Source: Acetobacter sicerae (GTDB lineage: Bacteria; Pseudomonadota; Alphaproteobacteria; Acetobacterales; Acetobacteraceae). From it: a DNA stretch of 64,000 nucleotides. The first letter of the stretch is position 1; every line of letters begins with the position of its first letter. The stretch covers positions 124,001 to 188,000 of the forward strand of contig NZ_JAAABN010000002.1 in the NCBI RefSeq assembly GCF_011516765.1. The letters are read 5' to 3'. Below are positions 17,341 through 28,137 of the stretch, piece by piece. The notes beneath the pieces were generated by a model. That model searched no databases. It saw only the letters and a program-made list of their open reading frames with translations, and was not told the DNA's origin. Position numbers and translations under genes: made by a program.

Positions 17341-20300
17341 GTGAATCCCTCACGCATCTTCATCGAACGGCCTGTCGCCACCACCCTGCTGATGGTGGCG
17401 ATCCTGATCGCCGGTCTTCTGGGTTATCACTTCCTGCCCGTGTCGGCGCTGCCGGAAGTCGAATATCCGACCATCACGGTGCAGACCTTCTATCCGGGCG
17501 CGGGTCCGGACGTGATGGCCACTTCCGTCACAGCGCCGCTGGAAACCCAGTTCGGGCAGATGCCGGGACTGGACCAGATGACTTCCCGCTCCTCTGGCGG
17601 CGCGTCGGTCGTCACGCTCCGCTTCGGGCTGAGCATGTCGATGGATGTGGCCGAACAGGAAGTGCAGGCAGCGATCAATCAGGCCAACTCGCTGCTGCCG
17701 ACCGATCTGCCCGCGCCGCCGACCTACGCCAAGGTCAACCCTGCCGACACTCCCGTCCTGACGCTCGGGATCACCTCGAAAACGATCCCGCTGCCTGAAG
17801 TCGAAGACTATGTGGATACCCGGCTTGAGCAGAAGATCAGCCAGATTTCCGGTGTCGGTCTCGTCTCCCTGTCGGGCGGCAATCGCAAGGCGATCCGGGT
17901 GCGCGTCAACATTCCCAAGCTGACATCCTACGGCCTTGATCTCGACACGCTACGGACCACGATCGGCAATGTGAACGTCAACTCCCCGACCGGCACGTTC
18001 GACGGCGCGCAGCGCGCCTCGACACTGCGTGTGGATGGGCAGATCGCCAGCGCGACGCAGCTTCTGAATCAGGTCATCGCCTATCAGAACAACGGACCGA
18101 TCCGGCTGAAGGATGTCGCCACGGTTGTCGTCGGCGCGGAAAACACCCAGCTCGCCGCCTGGGCCAACACGACTCCCGGCCTTATACTGAGCGTGCAGCG
18201 TCAGCCCGGCGCTAACGTGATCGCGGTGGTGGACAACATCAAGGCGATCCTGCCGAGGCTTCAGGAATCCATGCCACCGGGGATCGACATTGTTCCCCTG
18301 ACAGACCGCACCACCACCATCCGCGCCTCTGTCGCGGATGTGGAGTTCGAGCTGTTTCTGGCGCTGGCGCTGGTCGTCGCGGTGATCTTCGTGTTCCTGC
18401 GCAACGTTCCCGCGACAATCATCCCGAGCCTTTCGGTTCCGCTTTCCATTGTCGGCACCTTCGCCGTCATGGATCTTCTGGGCTTCTCGCTCGACAATCT
18501 CTCGCTCATGTCGCTGACCATCGCCACCGGCTTTGTCGTGGACGACGCCATCGTCATGATCGAGAACATCTCCCGCTACATCGAGCAGGGTGATGACCGG
18601 ATGACCGCTGCCCTGAAGGGCGCGGGCGAGATTGGCTTCACCATCATCTCGCTGACCATCTCGCTGATCGCGGTGCTGATCCCGCTGCTGTTCATGGGCG
18701 ACGTGATCGGCCGTCTGTTCCACGAATTCGCGCTGACGCTGGCCATCACCATCATCCTGTCCGCGGTTGTCTCCCTGACGCTCGTGCCGATGATGTGCGC
18801 CCGGCTGCTGAGCGAGCGCCCTCACGCGGTGGAAGACGCCAAAACATGGTTTCAGCGGTGGTCCGCCCGCATGGAAGTCGCGACCAACCGTCTCATCGCG
18901 GCCTATGACCGGGCGCTGGATGTCGTGCTGGCGCACTCGGGCACCACGCTTCTGGTCTTTGGCGCGACCCTGCTGCTGACCGGCTTTCTGGCCTGGGAAA
19001 TCCCCAAGGGCTTCTTCCCGGTGCAGGATACCGGCGTCATTCAGGGTATTTCCGTCGCTGCTCAGGCCACATCGTTCGATGCGATGAAAACCCATCAGCA
19101 GGAACTGGCCAAGGTCATTCTGCAAGATCCCGATGTGGTCTCCCTGTCCTCCTTTGTGGGTGTGGACGGACAGAACTCGACACTCAATCAGGGCCGTTTC
19201 CTGATCAACCTCAAGCCGCATGACGAACGCAGCGGCTCCGCTCAGGAAGTGGCCGCGCGGCTGGGTGAGGAAACCGCGAACATCGCGGGCATCAGCCTCT
19301 ATCTTCAGCCCGTGCAGGATCTGTCGCTCGACACGACCGTCGCCGCCACGCAGTACCAGTTCCTGCTGGAAAACCCGGACTACAACGAATTCAAGACATG
19401 GGTGCCGAAGCTGGTTGATGCGTTGCGGCAGGAACCGTCCCTGTCAGACGTGACCTCGGACCTTCAGGCGGAAGGGCTGGTCGCCCGTGTGACGCTGGAT
19501 CGCTCCACTGGCGCGCGTTATTCGATCACGCCGCAGACCATCGACAATGTGCTGTATGACTCATTTGGTCAGCGGCAGATCTCGACCATCTACACACAGT
19601 CGAACCAGTATCGCGTGATTCTGGAAGCTGATCCGGCTTTCCAGAAAAACCTTGCCTCGCTCGACCAGCTTTACCTGCCCGGCATCTCCGGCAACTCAGG
19701 CGAGAGCACCTCCGGCCCGACCCGTTCTCCAACGTCCGGCCTTGTGCCGATGGCCACTGTCACGACCATCACGCGTGAGACGGCCCCCCTGCTGATCACG
19801 CATTTCGGTCAGTTCCCGGCCACGACAATCTCCTTCAACGTGTCGGAAGGCTATGCGCTCGGACAGGCGACGGACGCGATCCGGCGTGTCGAAAAGCAGC
19901 TTAAACTCCCTGCGGCTTTCCAGACTTCCTTTCAGGGAACGGCGGCTGCGTTTCAGGGCTCTCTGAGCAATGAGCTGTTCCTTGTCGCGGCGGCGCTGAT
20001 CGCGGTCTATATCGTGCTCGGCATTCTCTATGAGAGTTTCGTGCACCCGGTCACGATCCTGTCCACCCTGCCCTCCGCCGGTATCGGCGCGCTGCTGATG
20101 CTCCGGATTTCCGGCGCGGGACTGGATGTGATGGGAATCATCGGCCTCGTGCTGCTGATCGGTATCGTCAAGAAGAACGCCATCATGATGATCGACTTCG
20201 CGCTGGAAGCGGAGCGTGAGCATGGCATGTCCTCGCTCCAGTCGATCCGGCAGGCCGCGACCCTGCGTTTCCGTCCCATTCTGATGACGACGCTGGCCGC

Positions 20301-20526
20301 CATGCTCGGCGCGCTGCCGATGGTGATTTCCTCCGGCACGGGCTCCGAGCTGCGTCGTCCGCTGGGTCTCGCTATTGTCGGCGGTCTCGCCGTGTCCCAG
20401 CTTCTGACGCTGTTCACCACGCCGGTCATTTACCTCGCGCTCGATACGATGGCGCAGAAATGGAACCGCCGTTTCAGCAATGCGCATGAGCCGCACGGAA
20501 CCCGGCCTGCTGGTGAGCAGGGCTGA
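17341..20526 (+). CDS. mdtB: RND multidrug efflux permease, MdtB-like
   Basis: The 1061-residue inner-membrane pump starts at a GTG. It begins [20 protein letters not shown], the standard HAE1-RND first helix, with two large periplasmic loops and 12 membrane segments overall. The permease core motif [13 protein letters not shown] in TM4 carries the paired aspartates of the proton relay. TM10 contains [14 protein letters not shown]. In MdtABC systems two different RND subunits form a heterotrimer, consistent with the second permease gene that follows after six bases. A small Ser/Thr/Gly-rich insert (about residues 783-800) interrupts the second porter loop. Confidence 0.93.
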   Translation: MNPSRIFIERPVATTLLMVAILIAGLLGYHFLPVSALPEVEYPTITVQTFYPGAGPDVMATSVTAPLETQFGQMPGLDQMTSRSSGGASVVTLRFGLSMSMDVAEQEVQAAINQANSLLPTDLPAPPTYAKVNPADTPVLTLGITSKTIPLPEVEDYVDTRLEQKISQISGVGLVSLSGGNRKAIRVRVNIPKLTSYGLDLDTLRTTIGNVNVNSPTGTFDGAQRASTLRVDGQIASATQLLNQVIAYQNNGPIRLKDVATVVVGAENTQLAAWANTTPGLILSVQRQPGANVIAVVDNIKAILPRLQESMPPGIDIVPLTDRTTTIRASVADVEFELFLALALVVAVIFVFLRNVPATIIPSLSVPLSIVGTFAVMDLLGFSLDNLSLMSLTIATGFVVDDAIVMIENISRYIEQGDDRMTAALKGAGEIGFTIISLTISLIAVLIPLLFMGDVIGRLFHEFALTLAITIILSAVVSLTLVPMMCARLLSERPHAVEDAKTWFQRWSARMEVATNRLIAAYDRALDVVLAHSGTTLLVFGATLLLTGFLAWEIPKGFFPVQDTGVIQGISVAAQATSFDAMKTHQQELAKVILQDPDVVSLSSFVGVDGQNSTLNQGRFLINLKPHDERSGSAQEVAARLGEETANIAGISLYLQPVQDLSLDTTVAATQYQFLLENPDYNEFKTWVPKLVDALRQEPSLSDVTSDLQAEGLVARVTLDRSTGARYSITPQTIDNVLYDSFGQRQISTIYTQSNQYRVILEADPAFQKNLASLDQLYLPGISGNSGESTSGPTRSPTSGLVPMATVTTITRETAPLLITHFGQFPATTISFNVSEGYALGQATDAIRRVEKQLKLPAAFQTSFQGTAAAFQGSLSNELFLVAAALIAVYIVLGILYESFVHPVTILSTLPSAGIGALLMLRISGAGLDVMGIIGLVLLIGIVKKNAIMMIDFALEAEREHGMSSLQSIRQAATLRFRPILMTTLAAMLGALPMVISSGTGSELRRPLGLAIVGGLAVSQLLTLFTTPVIYLALDTMAQKWNRRFSNAHEPHGTRPAGEQG

Positions 20527-20532
20527 TCCGGC

Positions 20533-23500
20533 ATGAGTCCATGCCGTCTGTTCATTGAAAGGCCGGTCGCCACCACCCTTCTGACGGTGGCGCTGCTGAT
20601 TGGCGGCATCCTCGGTTATCTCAAGCTGCCGGTTTCCGACCTGCCGAATGTCGATTTTCCCGTCATCATGGTGCAGGGACAGCAGGCGGGCGGCTCGCCG
20701 GAGGAAGTGGCCAGTTCGGTGGCGGCTCCTCTGGAACGTCATCTCGGGCAGATTGCCGGTCTGACTGAAATGACGTCGCAATCGACGCAGAATCAGGTCC
20801 GGATCATGCTCCAGTTCGAGCTGACCCGCGATATCAACGGCGCGGCGCGTGATGTGGAGGCGGCCCTGCAGGCGGCCCGTGCGGACATGCCGTCTTCGCT
20901 GCGGCAGAACCCGAGCTACAGCAAGGCCAACCCCAATGGCGCGCCGGTTCTTGTTCTCGCCCTGACATCCCCGACCCGTACCGCCGCCGTGCTGTATGAC
21001 CTCGCGAGCAATGTGCTCCAGCAGCATCTCTCGCAGGTGCGTGGCGTCGGCATGGTGCAGGTTGCGGGCAGCGCCCTTCCCGCCGTGCGCGTCGAGATGA
21101 ATCCGCTGAAGCTGTTCCAGTATGGCATCGGCTTTGAAGACGTTCGCGCGGCCCTCGCTTCGGCCAACGCCCATACTCCCAAGGGGATTATCGACCAGAA
21201 CGGCCTGCGTTTCACGCTCGACACCAACGATCAGGCCCGCTCGGCGCAGGCCTATCGTGATCTGATCATCGCCTATCGCACCAACAGGCCGGTGCGTCTC
21301 TCTGATGTTGCGGTCATCAGCGATGGCGTGGAAGACATCCGTAACGCCGGTTTCTTCAACCAGCAGCGGGCCGTGATCGGGATCGTATTTCCGCAGGCCG
21401 GGGCCAACGTCATTCACACGATCGACCAGATCAAGGCCATGCTCCCGGCCCTGCGCACCGCTCTGCCTCAGGACGTGTCGCTGCATCTGGCGCTGGACCG
21501 GTCGCTGACCATTCGCGCCTCGCTGGAGGATACCCAGGCCACTCTGGTCATCGGCGTCATTCTTGTTGTGCTGGTGACGCTGGCGTTCCTGCGTTCGCTG
21601 CGGATGACCCTGATCCCGGCCATTGTGGTGCCAACCTCGATCATCGCGACCTTCGGGGTCATGCGTCTGCTGGGCTATTCGCTCGACAACATGTCGCTGA
21701 TGGCCCTGACGGTCTCGACCGGTTTTGTGGTCGATGATGCGATTGTCGTGCTTGAGAACATCGCCCGCCACATCGAAGAAGGTGTGCCGCCAAGAGAAGC
21801 GGCGCTCAGGGGCGCGGAAGAAGTGGCTTTCACGGTCATCTCGATCACCGTCTCGCTGGTCGCGGTGTTTCTGCCGATCCTGCTGCTCGGTGGGCTGGCC
21901 GGGCGTCTGTTCCATGAACTGGCGATGACGGTGTCCATCACCATTGTCATTTCCATGCTTCTGTCCCTGTCTCTCACCCCGATGCTGGCGTCACGCATCC
22001 TCCGTCCGCACAACCACACAGACAGCAACGCCGCCTCCCCGAACTGGTGGCACAGAAGCACGGCGAGACTGGGAGCACTTTTCGGCTCGGCCATTACCGC
22101 TGTGGAAAAGGGGTATGCCCGCACGCTCGACGTCGCATTGCGGCACAACCGGCTTGTCCTGCTCAGTCTTCCCGCGACCATCATTCTGATGGTGGCTGTA
22201 TTTCTGGCGATGCCGAAAGGCTTCTTCCCCACGGAAGACACGGGCATGCTGATGGGCCATCTGATGGGTGACCAGTCGATTTCCTTCACGGCCATGACGC
22301 AGAAAATCGACACGGTCGAGAAGGCTGTCCTTCAGGAAAAGGAAGTGGCCAGCATTGCCGGGTTCCTTGGCGGACGCGGCTCCTCCAATCAGGCCAGCCT
22401 GTTCCTGCAACTCAAGGACAAGAGCGAGCGCGGACCGGCTCCCAACCTGATGCTGCGGATTGCGGGGCGGCTGCATGACCTTGTCGGCGCGCAGTTCTTC
22501 CTGATGGAGCCCGGCGGCGTGCGGGCCGGGGCGCGGCAGGGCAATGCGTCCTACCAGTACACATTGCAGGGTGATTCAGCGACCGAGCTTTATAGCTGGG
22601 CCCCCAAGCTGATGGCGGAACTACGTAAACATCCGGAAATCCTCGATCTTTCCAGCGATGTGCAGCAGGGCGGTTCGGCTATCGTCGCCAAGATAGACCG
22701 TGACACCTCGGCGCGTTTCCAGATCACGCCACAGCTGATCGCCAACACGATCTATGACGCATTCGGGCAGCGCTCCGCCTCCGTCATCTACAACACGCTG
22801 AACCAGTATCGTGTCGTCATGGAGGCGTCGAAGGAGTTCTGGAGCGATCCGAACACCATCCGGCAGGTCTGGGTCGCCACAACGGGTGGCACAGCCGCCG
22901 GTGGAACCGCATCCAACACCATCCGCGTCAGAACGAGCACGAGTGAGGCCAGCACGAGCAGCAGCACGCAGGCGAGCATCAGCAGTCAGAACTTCAAGAA
23001 CCAGATCGCCAACACGCTGGCGGGCGGCGCTTCGGCCTCCACTGGCTCGGCCGTGTCAACCGGACGCGCCTCCATGGTGCCGCTGACTTTCATCACCGAC
23101 ATCACACCGTCGCGGACACCGGTTTCCGTCAATCATGAAGGTCAGTCCGTAGCTTCCACCATCTCCTTCAATCTGGCGAAAGGCGTGGCTCTCAGTCGCG
23201 CCGTGCAGATCATTCAGGATGAGACGGTGGCTCTGCACATGCCGGCCACCATCCACGGCAGTTTTGCGGGTAATGCGGCACAGTTCCAGAAATCGGTCAA
23301 TGACGAGCCGATCCTGATCCTTGCCGCCCTTGTCGCGGTTTATGTCGTTCTGGGCATTCTCTATGAAAGCTATGTGCACCCGCTGACCATTCTCTCCACC
23401 CTGCCCTCTGCCGGTGTCGGCGCGCTGCTGGCGCTCGAACTGTTCGGCGAGGACTTTTCGCTGATCGCCATGATCGGCGTGATCCTGCTGATCGGCATCG

Positions 23501-23850
23501 TCAAGAAGAACGCTATCATGCTGGTGGATTTTGCGATCACCGCCGAACGGGAAAACAATATTCCGCCGTTCGAGGCCATCCGCACCGCCTGTCTTCTCCG
23601 CTTCCGCCCCATCATCATGACTTCACTGGCCGCCGCCCTCGGCGCCCTGCCGCTGGTGTATGGCAACGGGTATGGCGCGGAGATGCGCCGCCCGCTGGGC
23701 ATCGCCATCGTAGGCGGTCTGCTGGTCAGTCAGGCCCTGACCCTCTACACAACCCCGGTTGTCTATCTGACGCTGGATCGCCTCGCGCTACGGTTTAACA
23801 AACGCCGCCGTAATCGCCTGTCCCCCCACGCCAACCCTCAGGACGCCTGA
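20533..23850 (+). CDS. mdtC: RND multidrug efflux permease, MdtC-like, with Ser/Thr-rich insertion
   Basis: The 1105-residue pump is the partner of the preceding permease. It has the same RND hallmarks: [14 protein letters not shown] at the N-terminus, [13 protein letters not shown] in TM4 and [14 protein letters not shown] in TM10. It is roughly 80 residues longer than E. coli MdtC. Most of the excess is a low-complexity Ser/Thr/Gly/Ala-rich stretch at about residues 780-845 (22875-23070), containing runs such as TSTSEASTSSSTQASISS, within the second periplasmic porter loop. The frame is intact on both sides, so this is an in-frame expansion. It lies six bases from both neighbours in the operon. 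Confidence 0.93.
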   Translation: MSPCRLFIERPVATTLLTVALLIGGILGYLKLPVSDLPNVDFPVIMVQGQQAGGSPEEVASSVAAPLERHLGQIAGLTEMTSQSTQNQVRIMLQFELTRDINGAARDVEAALQAARADMPSSLRQNPSYSKANPNGAPVLVLALTSPTRTAAVLYDLASNVLQQHLSQVRGVGMVQVAGSALPAVRVEMNPLKLFQYGIGFEDVRAALASANAHTPKGIIDQNGLRFTLDTNDQARSAQAYRDLIIAYRTNRPVRLSDVAVISDGVEDIRNAGFFNQQRAVIGIVFPQAGANVIHTIDQIKAMLPALRTALPQDVSLHLALDRSLTIRASLEDTQATLVIGVILVVLVTLAFLRSLRMTLIPAIVVPTSIIATFGVMRLLGYSLDNMSLMALTVSTGFVVDDAIVVLENIARHIEEGVPPREAALRGAEEVAFTVISITVSLVAVFLPILLLGGLAGRLFHELAMTVSITIVISMLLSLSLTPMLASRILRPHNHTDSNAASPNWWHRSTARLGALFGSAITAVEKGYARTLDVALRHNRLVLLSLPATIILMVAVFLAMPKGFFPTEDTGMLMGHLMGDQSISFTAMTQKIDTVEKAVLQEKEVASIAGFLGGRGSSNQASLFLQLKDKSERGPAPNLMLRIAGRLHDLVGAQFFLMEPGGVRAGARQGNASYQYTLQGDSATELYSWAPKLMAELRKHPEILDLSSDVQQGGSAIVAKIDRDTSARFQITPQLIANTIYDAFGQRSASVIYNTLNQYRVVMEASKEFWSDPNTIRQVWVATTGGTAAGGTASNTIRVRTSTSEASTSSSTQASISSQNFKNQIANTLAGGASASTGSAVSTGRASMVPLTFITDITPSRTPVSVNHEGQSVASTISFNLAKGVALSRAVQIIQDETVALHMPATIHGSFAGNAAQFQKSVNDEPILILAALVAVYVVLGILYESYVHPLTILSTLPSAGVGALLALELFGEDFSLIAMIGVILLIGIVKKNAIMLVDFAITAERENNIPPFEAIRTACLLRFRPIIMTSLAAALGALPLVYGNGYGAEMRRPLGIAIVGGLLVSQALTLYTTPVVYLTLDRLALRFNKRRRNRLSPHANPQDA

Positions 23851-23856
23851 CGCGGA

Positions 23857-25413
23857 ATGAAGACCCACACCCGCCCCTCCCGCCGTCGTATCGCCCTTCT
23901 GCTGGCGCCGTTCCTGCTGTCCGGCTGCATGGTCGGCCCGGATTACAAGCGCCCCACGGCCATCATCTCTCCCAGGTTCAAGGAGTTGAAGCCCGCCGAG
24001 GGCTGGCAATACGCCAATCCTGCGCTGGCGGCGGCTCCCAAAGGCAGGTGGTGGGAAATCTATAACGATCCCATCCTGAACGGGCTGGAAGAGAAAGTCG
24101 AAATCAACAACCAGAATGTCGTCCAGTATGAAGCGCGGTATCGCAACGCCCGCGCCGCGATCAACGCCATTCGGGCGCAGCTTTACCCGACCCTGAGCGG
24201 CTCGCTGAGCTTCAACCGCAACAGCACCGGGCGCGGCTCCCGTAACGCGTCTTCGGGCGTGCTGGTCAATTACGGCACGGGGGATTCCACCACCACCTAC
24301 ACGCCGTCCAATTCGACAGAAACCACCTATGGCATGGGTCCGACGGCGAGCTGGGATCTGGACCTGTGGGGCGCGATCCGTCGTCAGATTCAGGCGCAGG
24401 TGACGGAAGCACAGGCCAGCGCCGCCGATCTTGCGAACGCCAAACTGTCCTATCAGGCGCAGCTTGCGACGGCCTATTTCAACCTGCGTTATCAGGACAG
24501 TCTGAAAGATCTTCTGCACAGGACCGTTCAGTTTTACGAACATTCCTACCAGATCACGCTGAACCAGTATAACGCGGGCGTTGCCGAACCGACGGCGCTG
24601 CTTCAGGCCCGCACGCAGCTTGAGCAGACCCGCGCTCAGGAAGTGCAGGCCGGGATCGCCCGGGCGCAATATGAACACGCCATCGCCGTGCTGATGGGCG
24701 CAGCTCCTGCTGATCTGACCATAGCACCCGGTCGCCTGCCAGATACCGTCCCTGCCATTCCGGTTTCGGTACCTGCCGATCTGCTGCAACGTCGTCCCGA
24801 CATCGCCGCAGCGGAACGCCGGATGGAGGAATACAACGCCCAGATTGGCGCTGCGATCGCCGCCTTCTATCCGGATGTGAAGCTGACGGCTTCCTACTCC
24901 TACAGCGGTGATCCGGTTGGCGCGCTTGTACAGGTGGCCAACCGGATCTGGTCGCTGGGCGCCGCGGCGACGGAAACCATTTTTGAAGGTGGCGCTCGCA
25001 CGGCCGCCGTTCACGAAGCCAACGCGAATTATGACAGCTATACCGCCGCCTATCGTCAGACGGTCCTGACGGCGTTGCAGGGCACGGAAGATCAGCTTTC
25101 CAACCTGCGTATTCTGTCAGAACAGGCAACCCAGCAGGCGATTGCTCTGGACGCCGCCAACAAGGCCGCCACTGTTGCGATGAATCAGTATCTGGCTGGC
25201 ACGGAGATTTACACCACCGTCATCACGGCGCAGGTCACTGCCCTGTCCAATGCGGAAACGGTGCTGTCGATCCAGCAAAGCCGCATGGTGGATTCCGTGA
25301 GCCTGATCGAAGCGCTGGGCGGTGGCTGGGATGCGTCTTCCCTGCCGAGCAAGGGATCCATGCAGACGGATAACCCGTTCCTTCCCAGCTTTATCCAGAA
25401 GGACAAGAACTGA
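23857..25413 (+). CDS. RND outer-membrane factor lipoprotein (NodT/OprM family)
   Basis: The 518-residue protein has a lipoprotein signal ending in LLSGC (cysteine about residue 24). The OprM-family start MVGPDYKRP and two repeated outer-membrane efflux domains follow. It would form the trimeric outer-membrane channel of the tripartite pump whose adaptor and permeases are encoded directly upstream. WDLDLWGAIRRQIQAQ and LLQRRPDIAAAERRM are characteristic of the family. As last gene of the operon it makes the pump self-contained. Confidence 0.93.
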   Translation: MKTHTRPSRRRIALLLAPFLLSGCMVGPDYKRPTAIISPRFKELKPAEGWQYANPALAAAPKGRWWEIYNDPILNGLEEKVEINNQNVVQYEARYRNARAAINAIRAQLYPTLSGSLSFNRNSTGRGSRNASSGVLVNYGTGDSTTTYTPSNSTETTYGMGPTASWDLDLWGAIRRQIQAQVTEAQASAADLANAKLSYQAQLATAYFNLRYQDSLKDLLHRTVQFYEHSYQITLNQYNAGVAEPTALLQARTQLEQTRAQEVQAGIARAQYEHAIAVLMGAAPADLTIAPGRLPDTVPAIPVSVPADLLQRRPDIAAAERRMEEYNAQIGAAIAAFYPDVKLTASYSYSGDPVGALVQVANRIWSLGAAATETIFEGGARTAAVHEANANYDSYTAAYRQTVLTALQGTEDQLSNLRILSEQATQQAIALDAANKAATVAMNQYLAGTEIYTTVITAQVTALSNAETVLSIQQSRMVDSVSLIEALGGGWDASSLPSKGSMQTDNPFLPSFIQKDKN

Positions 25414-25773
25414 GGGTCACTGGACTTTCCTTCGCGGTGTTACTGAACAGGAACTCAGTGATTTCAGCAGGTTGTGATTCATGAGTTTGCGACAACCTGA
25501 TGAGATCGAGATGGTCTGGACTGAAATCACCCGCGCCGAGTATCGCCCGCCGGGATAACCCTGAGTATGCAAGAGACCTGCGCGATGCGGAATGGGTATT
25601 GATTGCTCCGCTTATGGGCAGAGAATTAGTCAAACTGCTTTTGCAGTCAGACACTAAAACAGCACTTCCGGCGGGTTAGAACTTCCTGCACAAACATCAG
25701 GCAGGACAATGCCTGCCTATAAATGCTGGAAATTCCAGACCGGCAAAGAAGGAGAGTGCTGTCTTCTCCGGAA
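25414..25773. other. 360-bp region between convergent operons, holding IS debris and a hairpin
   Basis: It contains the decayed 5' end of a transposase gene and a small hairpin, AGGCAGG (25699-25705) with CCTGCCT (25712-25718). That hairpin could serve as a weak terminator for the efflux operon. Nothing else is visible. Confidence 0.6.
25511..25620 (+). pseudogene. Remnant of an IS5-like transposase (N-terminus only, frameshifted)
   Basis: The first frame from 25511 reads MVWTEITRAEYRPPG then a stop. The next frame continues RDNPEYARDLRDAEWVLIAPLM from about 25551. Together they match the N-terminus of IS5-family transposases (TR..YRR...YASDLTDAEW..IAPLM). One frameshift separates the parts and no DDE domain follows. 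I do not see terminal inverted repeats. Confidence 0.7.
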
Positions 25774-26424
25774 TTATTGTTTTGGAGCAGGAGGAAGTGT
25801 GCGGATATCTCCGGCGATCTGATCTGCCGCCTGTCCCATCAATGTGCTCAAGGCTCTAACCAGTCCTTCCGTGCCCGCTTCTGCCGGCATTGAAAGGTGG
25901 ATGGACCTGTTGGTCTTTGGCGCATCACTCTCAGCACGATGCACTGAGACCTGCGCATCCATGACGGCGTTTCCGGAAGCATCCCGTGAGAAACGCGTCA
26001 CGACCAGTTCAACAAATGCCTGTGGGTCTGTTGATGTCGCATCATCCTGCACGAAAAAGCTTGTACCAGGCAGACGATGACGCAGATCGTTTGCCAGCAC
26101 ATGGGGAATCTGATCCGAAAGAGGCGCGCTCCACGCATCAGATTTTGCAACATCCAGTTTATAGCTGCTGGCGCTCAGGACGACGCGATCCCGGTCCAGT
26201 GTTTCCGGAATTGTCGGCTTGCGGATTTCAACCAGTGTCGGAGCGGTCAGTCCTGAGAACGATGAAACTGCTGGCACTGCCGATGTCACGGGCTGAAGCG
26301 TATAGAGCGCCGGATCTGACGAACTGCAGGCGGTCAGCGTCACACTGGTGACGGCAAGAAGCACGCCCCCGAATACCGCACGAGAGAAAGACCCAGTGGA
26401 GGCGAGATGATTTTTCTTTTCCAT
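25774..26424 (-). CDS. pqiC: PqiC-like outer-membrane lipoprotein (ABC-transport auxiliary, DUF330)
   Basis: The 216-residue protein has a lipoprotein signal ending in LTAC (about residues 30-33), then YTLQPV, a typical start of the DUF330/PqiC family. It pairs with a PqiB-type MCE protein three bases upstream and a PqiA-type membrane protein before that. Family members anchor PqiB needles to the outer membrane for lipid movement between membranes. Its length and the strand-rich pattern (TLVEIRKPTIPETLDRDRVVLS) fit the family. Confidence 0.85.
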   Translation of the reverse strand: MEKKNHLASTGSFSRAVFGGVLLAVTSVTLTACSSSDPALYTLQPVTSAVPAVSSFSGLTAPTLVEIRKPTIPETLDRDRVVLSASSYKLDVAKSDAWSAPLSDQIPHVLANDLRHRLPGTSFFVQDDATSTDPQAFVELVVTRFSRDASGNAVMDAQVSVHRAESDAPKTNRSIHLSMPAEAGTEGLVRALSTLMGQAADQIAGDIRTLPPAPKQ

Positions 26425-26427
26425 GGA

Positions 26428-28137
26428 TCAGCGTCCCGTGACAATCGAGGAAGGATGGTTGGCCAGGAAGTTGGTCATGAAACGCAGTGAGCGCGCTGTT
26501 TCACCAAGCTGCACGACCATGCTTTGCAGGCTGCGATGGAAGTCTGTGTCGCCGCCATAACTGGCCAGCAGTTTGTTGGCGTTTTTCAGAGTACTATCAA
26601 GCTGTTCGCTCATTTCCGGCAGACGCTTCATCAGAGGCTGCAAGCCCTTGTCGGCGTTGTCGGCAAGATGATGCAGGCTGTTCAGGGAATCCCGCAGATT
26701 TACGAGAGCCTGCTTGACCTCAGGGCTGTTGATACGCTGATCGGCGTGCGCGAGCAGATTGTTCGCATTGTCACCAATCTTGTCCAGCGGCATGGCGGCC
26801 AGCTTGTCAGACACTGTGGACAGCGACTGCATGATCCCGCTGATGCCACCAGCCTGACTTGGGAGGATTAGCGTGTTGCCCTCCATATAGGTTTTGACGT
26901 CCTTGGCGGCCTTGACGAAATCCAGGGAGACGTTGGTTTCACCCGTCAGCATACTGACGCTCGCAGCGGAGGCGCGCATGCCGTTCGCCACCAGAGCCTG
27001 CAGGGTGCTCACCATGGTGTCGCTGTGGATCTGTTCCGGCGACAGGACGCGCTCAGGCTGAATATCCATGGCGACACGCACACGTGCATGACCTGTCGTC
27101 TGATCAATCTGCAGTTTTACATCCGTCACGGAACCGACCTGAATACCGAACATCGAAACCGGACTTCCGACAGTCAGACCGGAGACAGAAGACGACAGAT
27201 ACGTCGCGACCGGAACACGCTCATGATAACCGGCGTTGTCCGCGCTTTCCTTGTCATCATAGAGCTGGAAAATGGTATTGGCCGGCGCTTCCGTCGCCTC
27301 GTCATCATTGCTGGTGCGGTTCAGTGAGAACGCGATACCACCGGAAAAGAGAGCCTGAATGGACTGCATCTGCACCTTCAGACCGCCTGCTCCGAAGCCG
27401 ACCTTCACACCCGACACATTCCAGAAACGCGTGTTGGTATGAAGGTAATGATCATACGGCTCCTTGACGAAGAACTGGATCATCACCGGTCCCACGCCAC
27501 CCGGCGGCAGCGTGTATCCCAACACTTCACCCACATCGACATCGCGGAAGAAGACAGGCGCGCCGGGACCGATCGAGCCTATGGCCGGCGCGACAAGCGT
27601 ATAGGTCCGGCCGGGCTGATCAGACTGGATGCCCGGCGGTGACTCAAGCCCCCTGAATTCGGTCGAGCGCTGCCCTCCTGACGCGCCGGGGTCAAACGCG
27701 ATGTACGCACCTGACAGCAGGGTTTCCAGACCGGTGACACTGGCGCCATTGATGCGCGGACGCACAACCCAGAAACGGGATTTGTCGGTCAGAAGTCCGG
27801 AGGCGCTGGAGTTCATCTGCACGCGGACATCAACGTGATGCATGTCTTTCGACAGCGTGATGGACGACACCGTGCCGAGCGTCACGGCCTTGTTCTTCAC
27901 CTGCGTCTGTCCGCTGGTCAGACCATCTGCGGTATCGAACGTGATCAGGATTTCCGGGCCGCGGTTATACAGACTGCGCCACAACAGGAAACCGGCGATC
28001 AGAACCGATATGATCGGAATGATCCAGATGATGGAAAAGCGCGCCTTGCTGACAGTCGCCTCAGGCAGCCTGCTGTCGCCCTGCTCTTCATTACCGACAG
28101 ATTGTTGGGAAGAAGAATTGTTCTGCTCGGAAGTCAC
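26428..28137 (-). CDS. pqiB: PqiB-like MCE-domain intermembrane transport protein
   Basis: The 569-residue protein has one N-terminal membrane anchor (about residues 32-50, FSIIWIIPIISVLIAGFLLW). Three MCE/MlaD domains follow, starting near residues 55, 175 and 305 (each with the TADGL.. or GSPV.. strand pattern), then a C-terminal coiled coil (about 440-540). PqiB forms a hexameric tube spanning the periplasm for lipid transfer. It starts with a GTG that overlaps the pqiA stop (GTGA), showing translational coupling. The PqiC lipoprotein gene follows after three bases. Confidence 0.9.
   Translation of the reverse strand: MTSEQNNSSSQQSVGNEEQGDSRLPEATVSKARFSIIWIIPIISVLIAGFLLWRSLYNRGPEILITFDTADGLTSGQTQVKNKAVTLGTVSSITLSKDMHHVDVRVQMNSSASGLLTDKSRFWVVRPRINGASVTGLETLLSGAYIAFDPGASGGQRSTEFRGLESPPGIQSDQPGRTYTLVAPAIGSIGPGAPVFFRDVDVGEVLGYTLPPGGVGPVMIQFFVKEPYDHYLHTNTRFWNVSGVKVGFGAGGLKVQMQSIQALFSGGIAFSLNRTSNDDEATEAPANTIFQLYDDKESADNAGYHERVPVATYLSSSVSGLTVGSPVSMFGIQVGSVTDVKLQIDQTTGHARVRVAMDIQPERVLSPEQIHSDTMVSTLQALVANGMRASAASVSMLTGETNVSLDFVKAAKDVKTYMEGNTLILPSQAGGISGIMQSLSTVSDKLAAMPLDKIGDNANNLLAHADQRINSPEVKQALVNLRDSLNSLHHLADNADKGLQPLMKRLPEMSEQLDSTLKNANKLLASYGGDTDFHRSLQSMVVQLGETARSLRFMTNFLANHPSSIVTGR

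Noticed and set aside
19696..21915. 739-codon minus-strand frame across the two RND permease genes
   Set aside because: Its translation is dominated by Arg, His, Gln and Asp as expected from the reverse of GC-rich membrane-protein codons.
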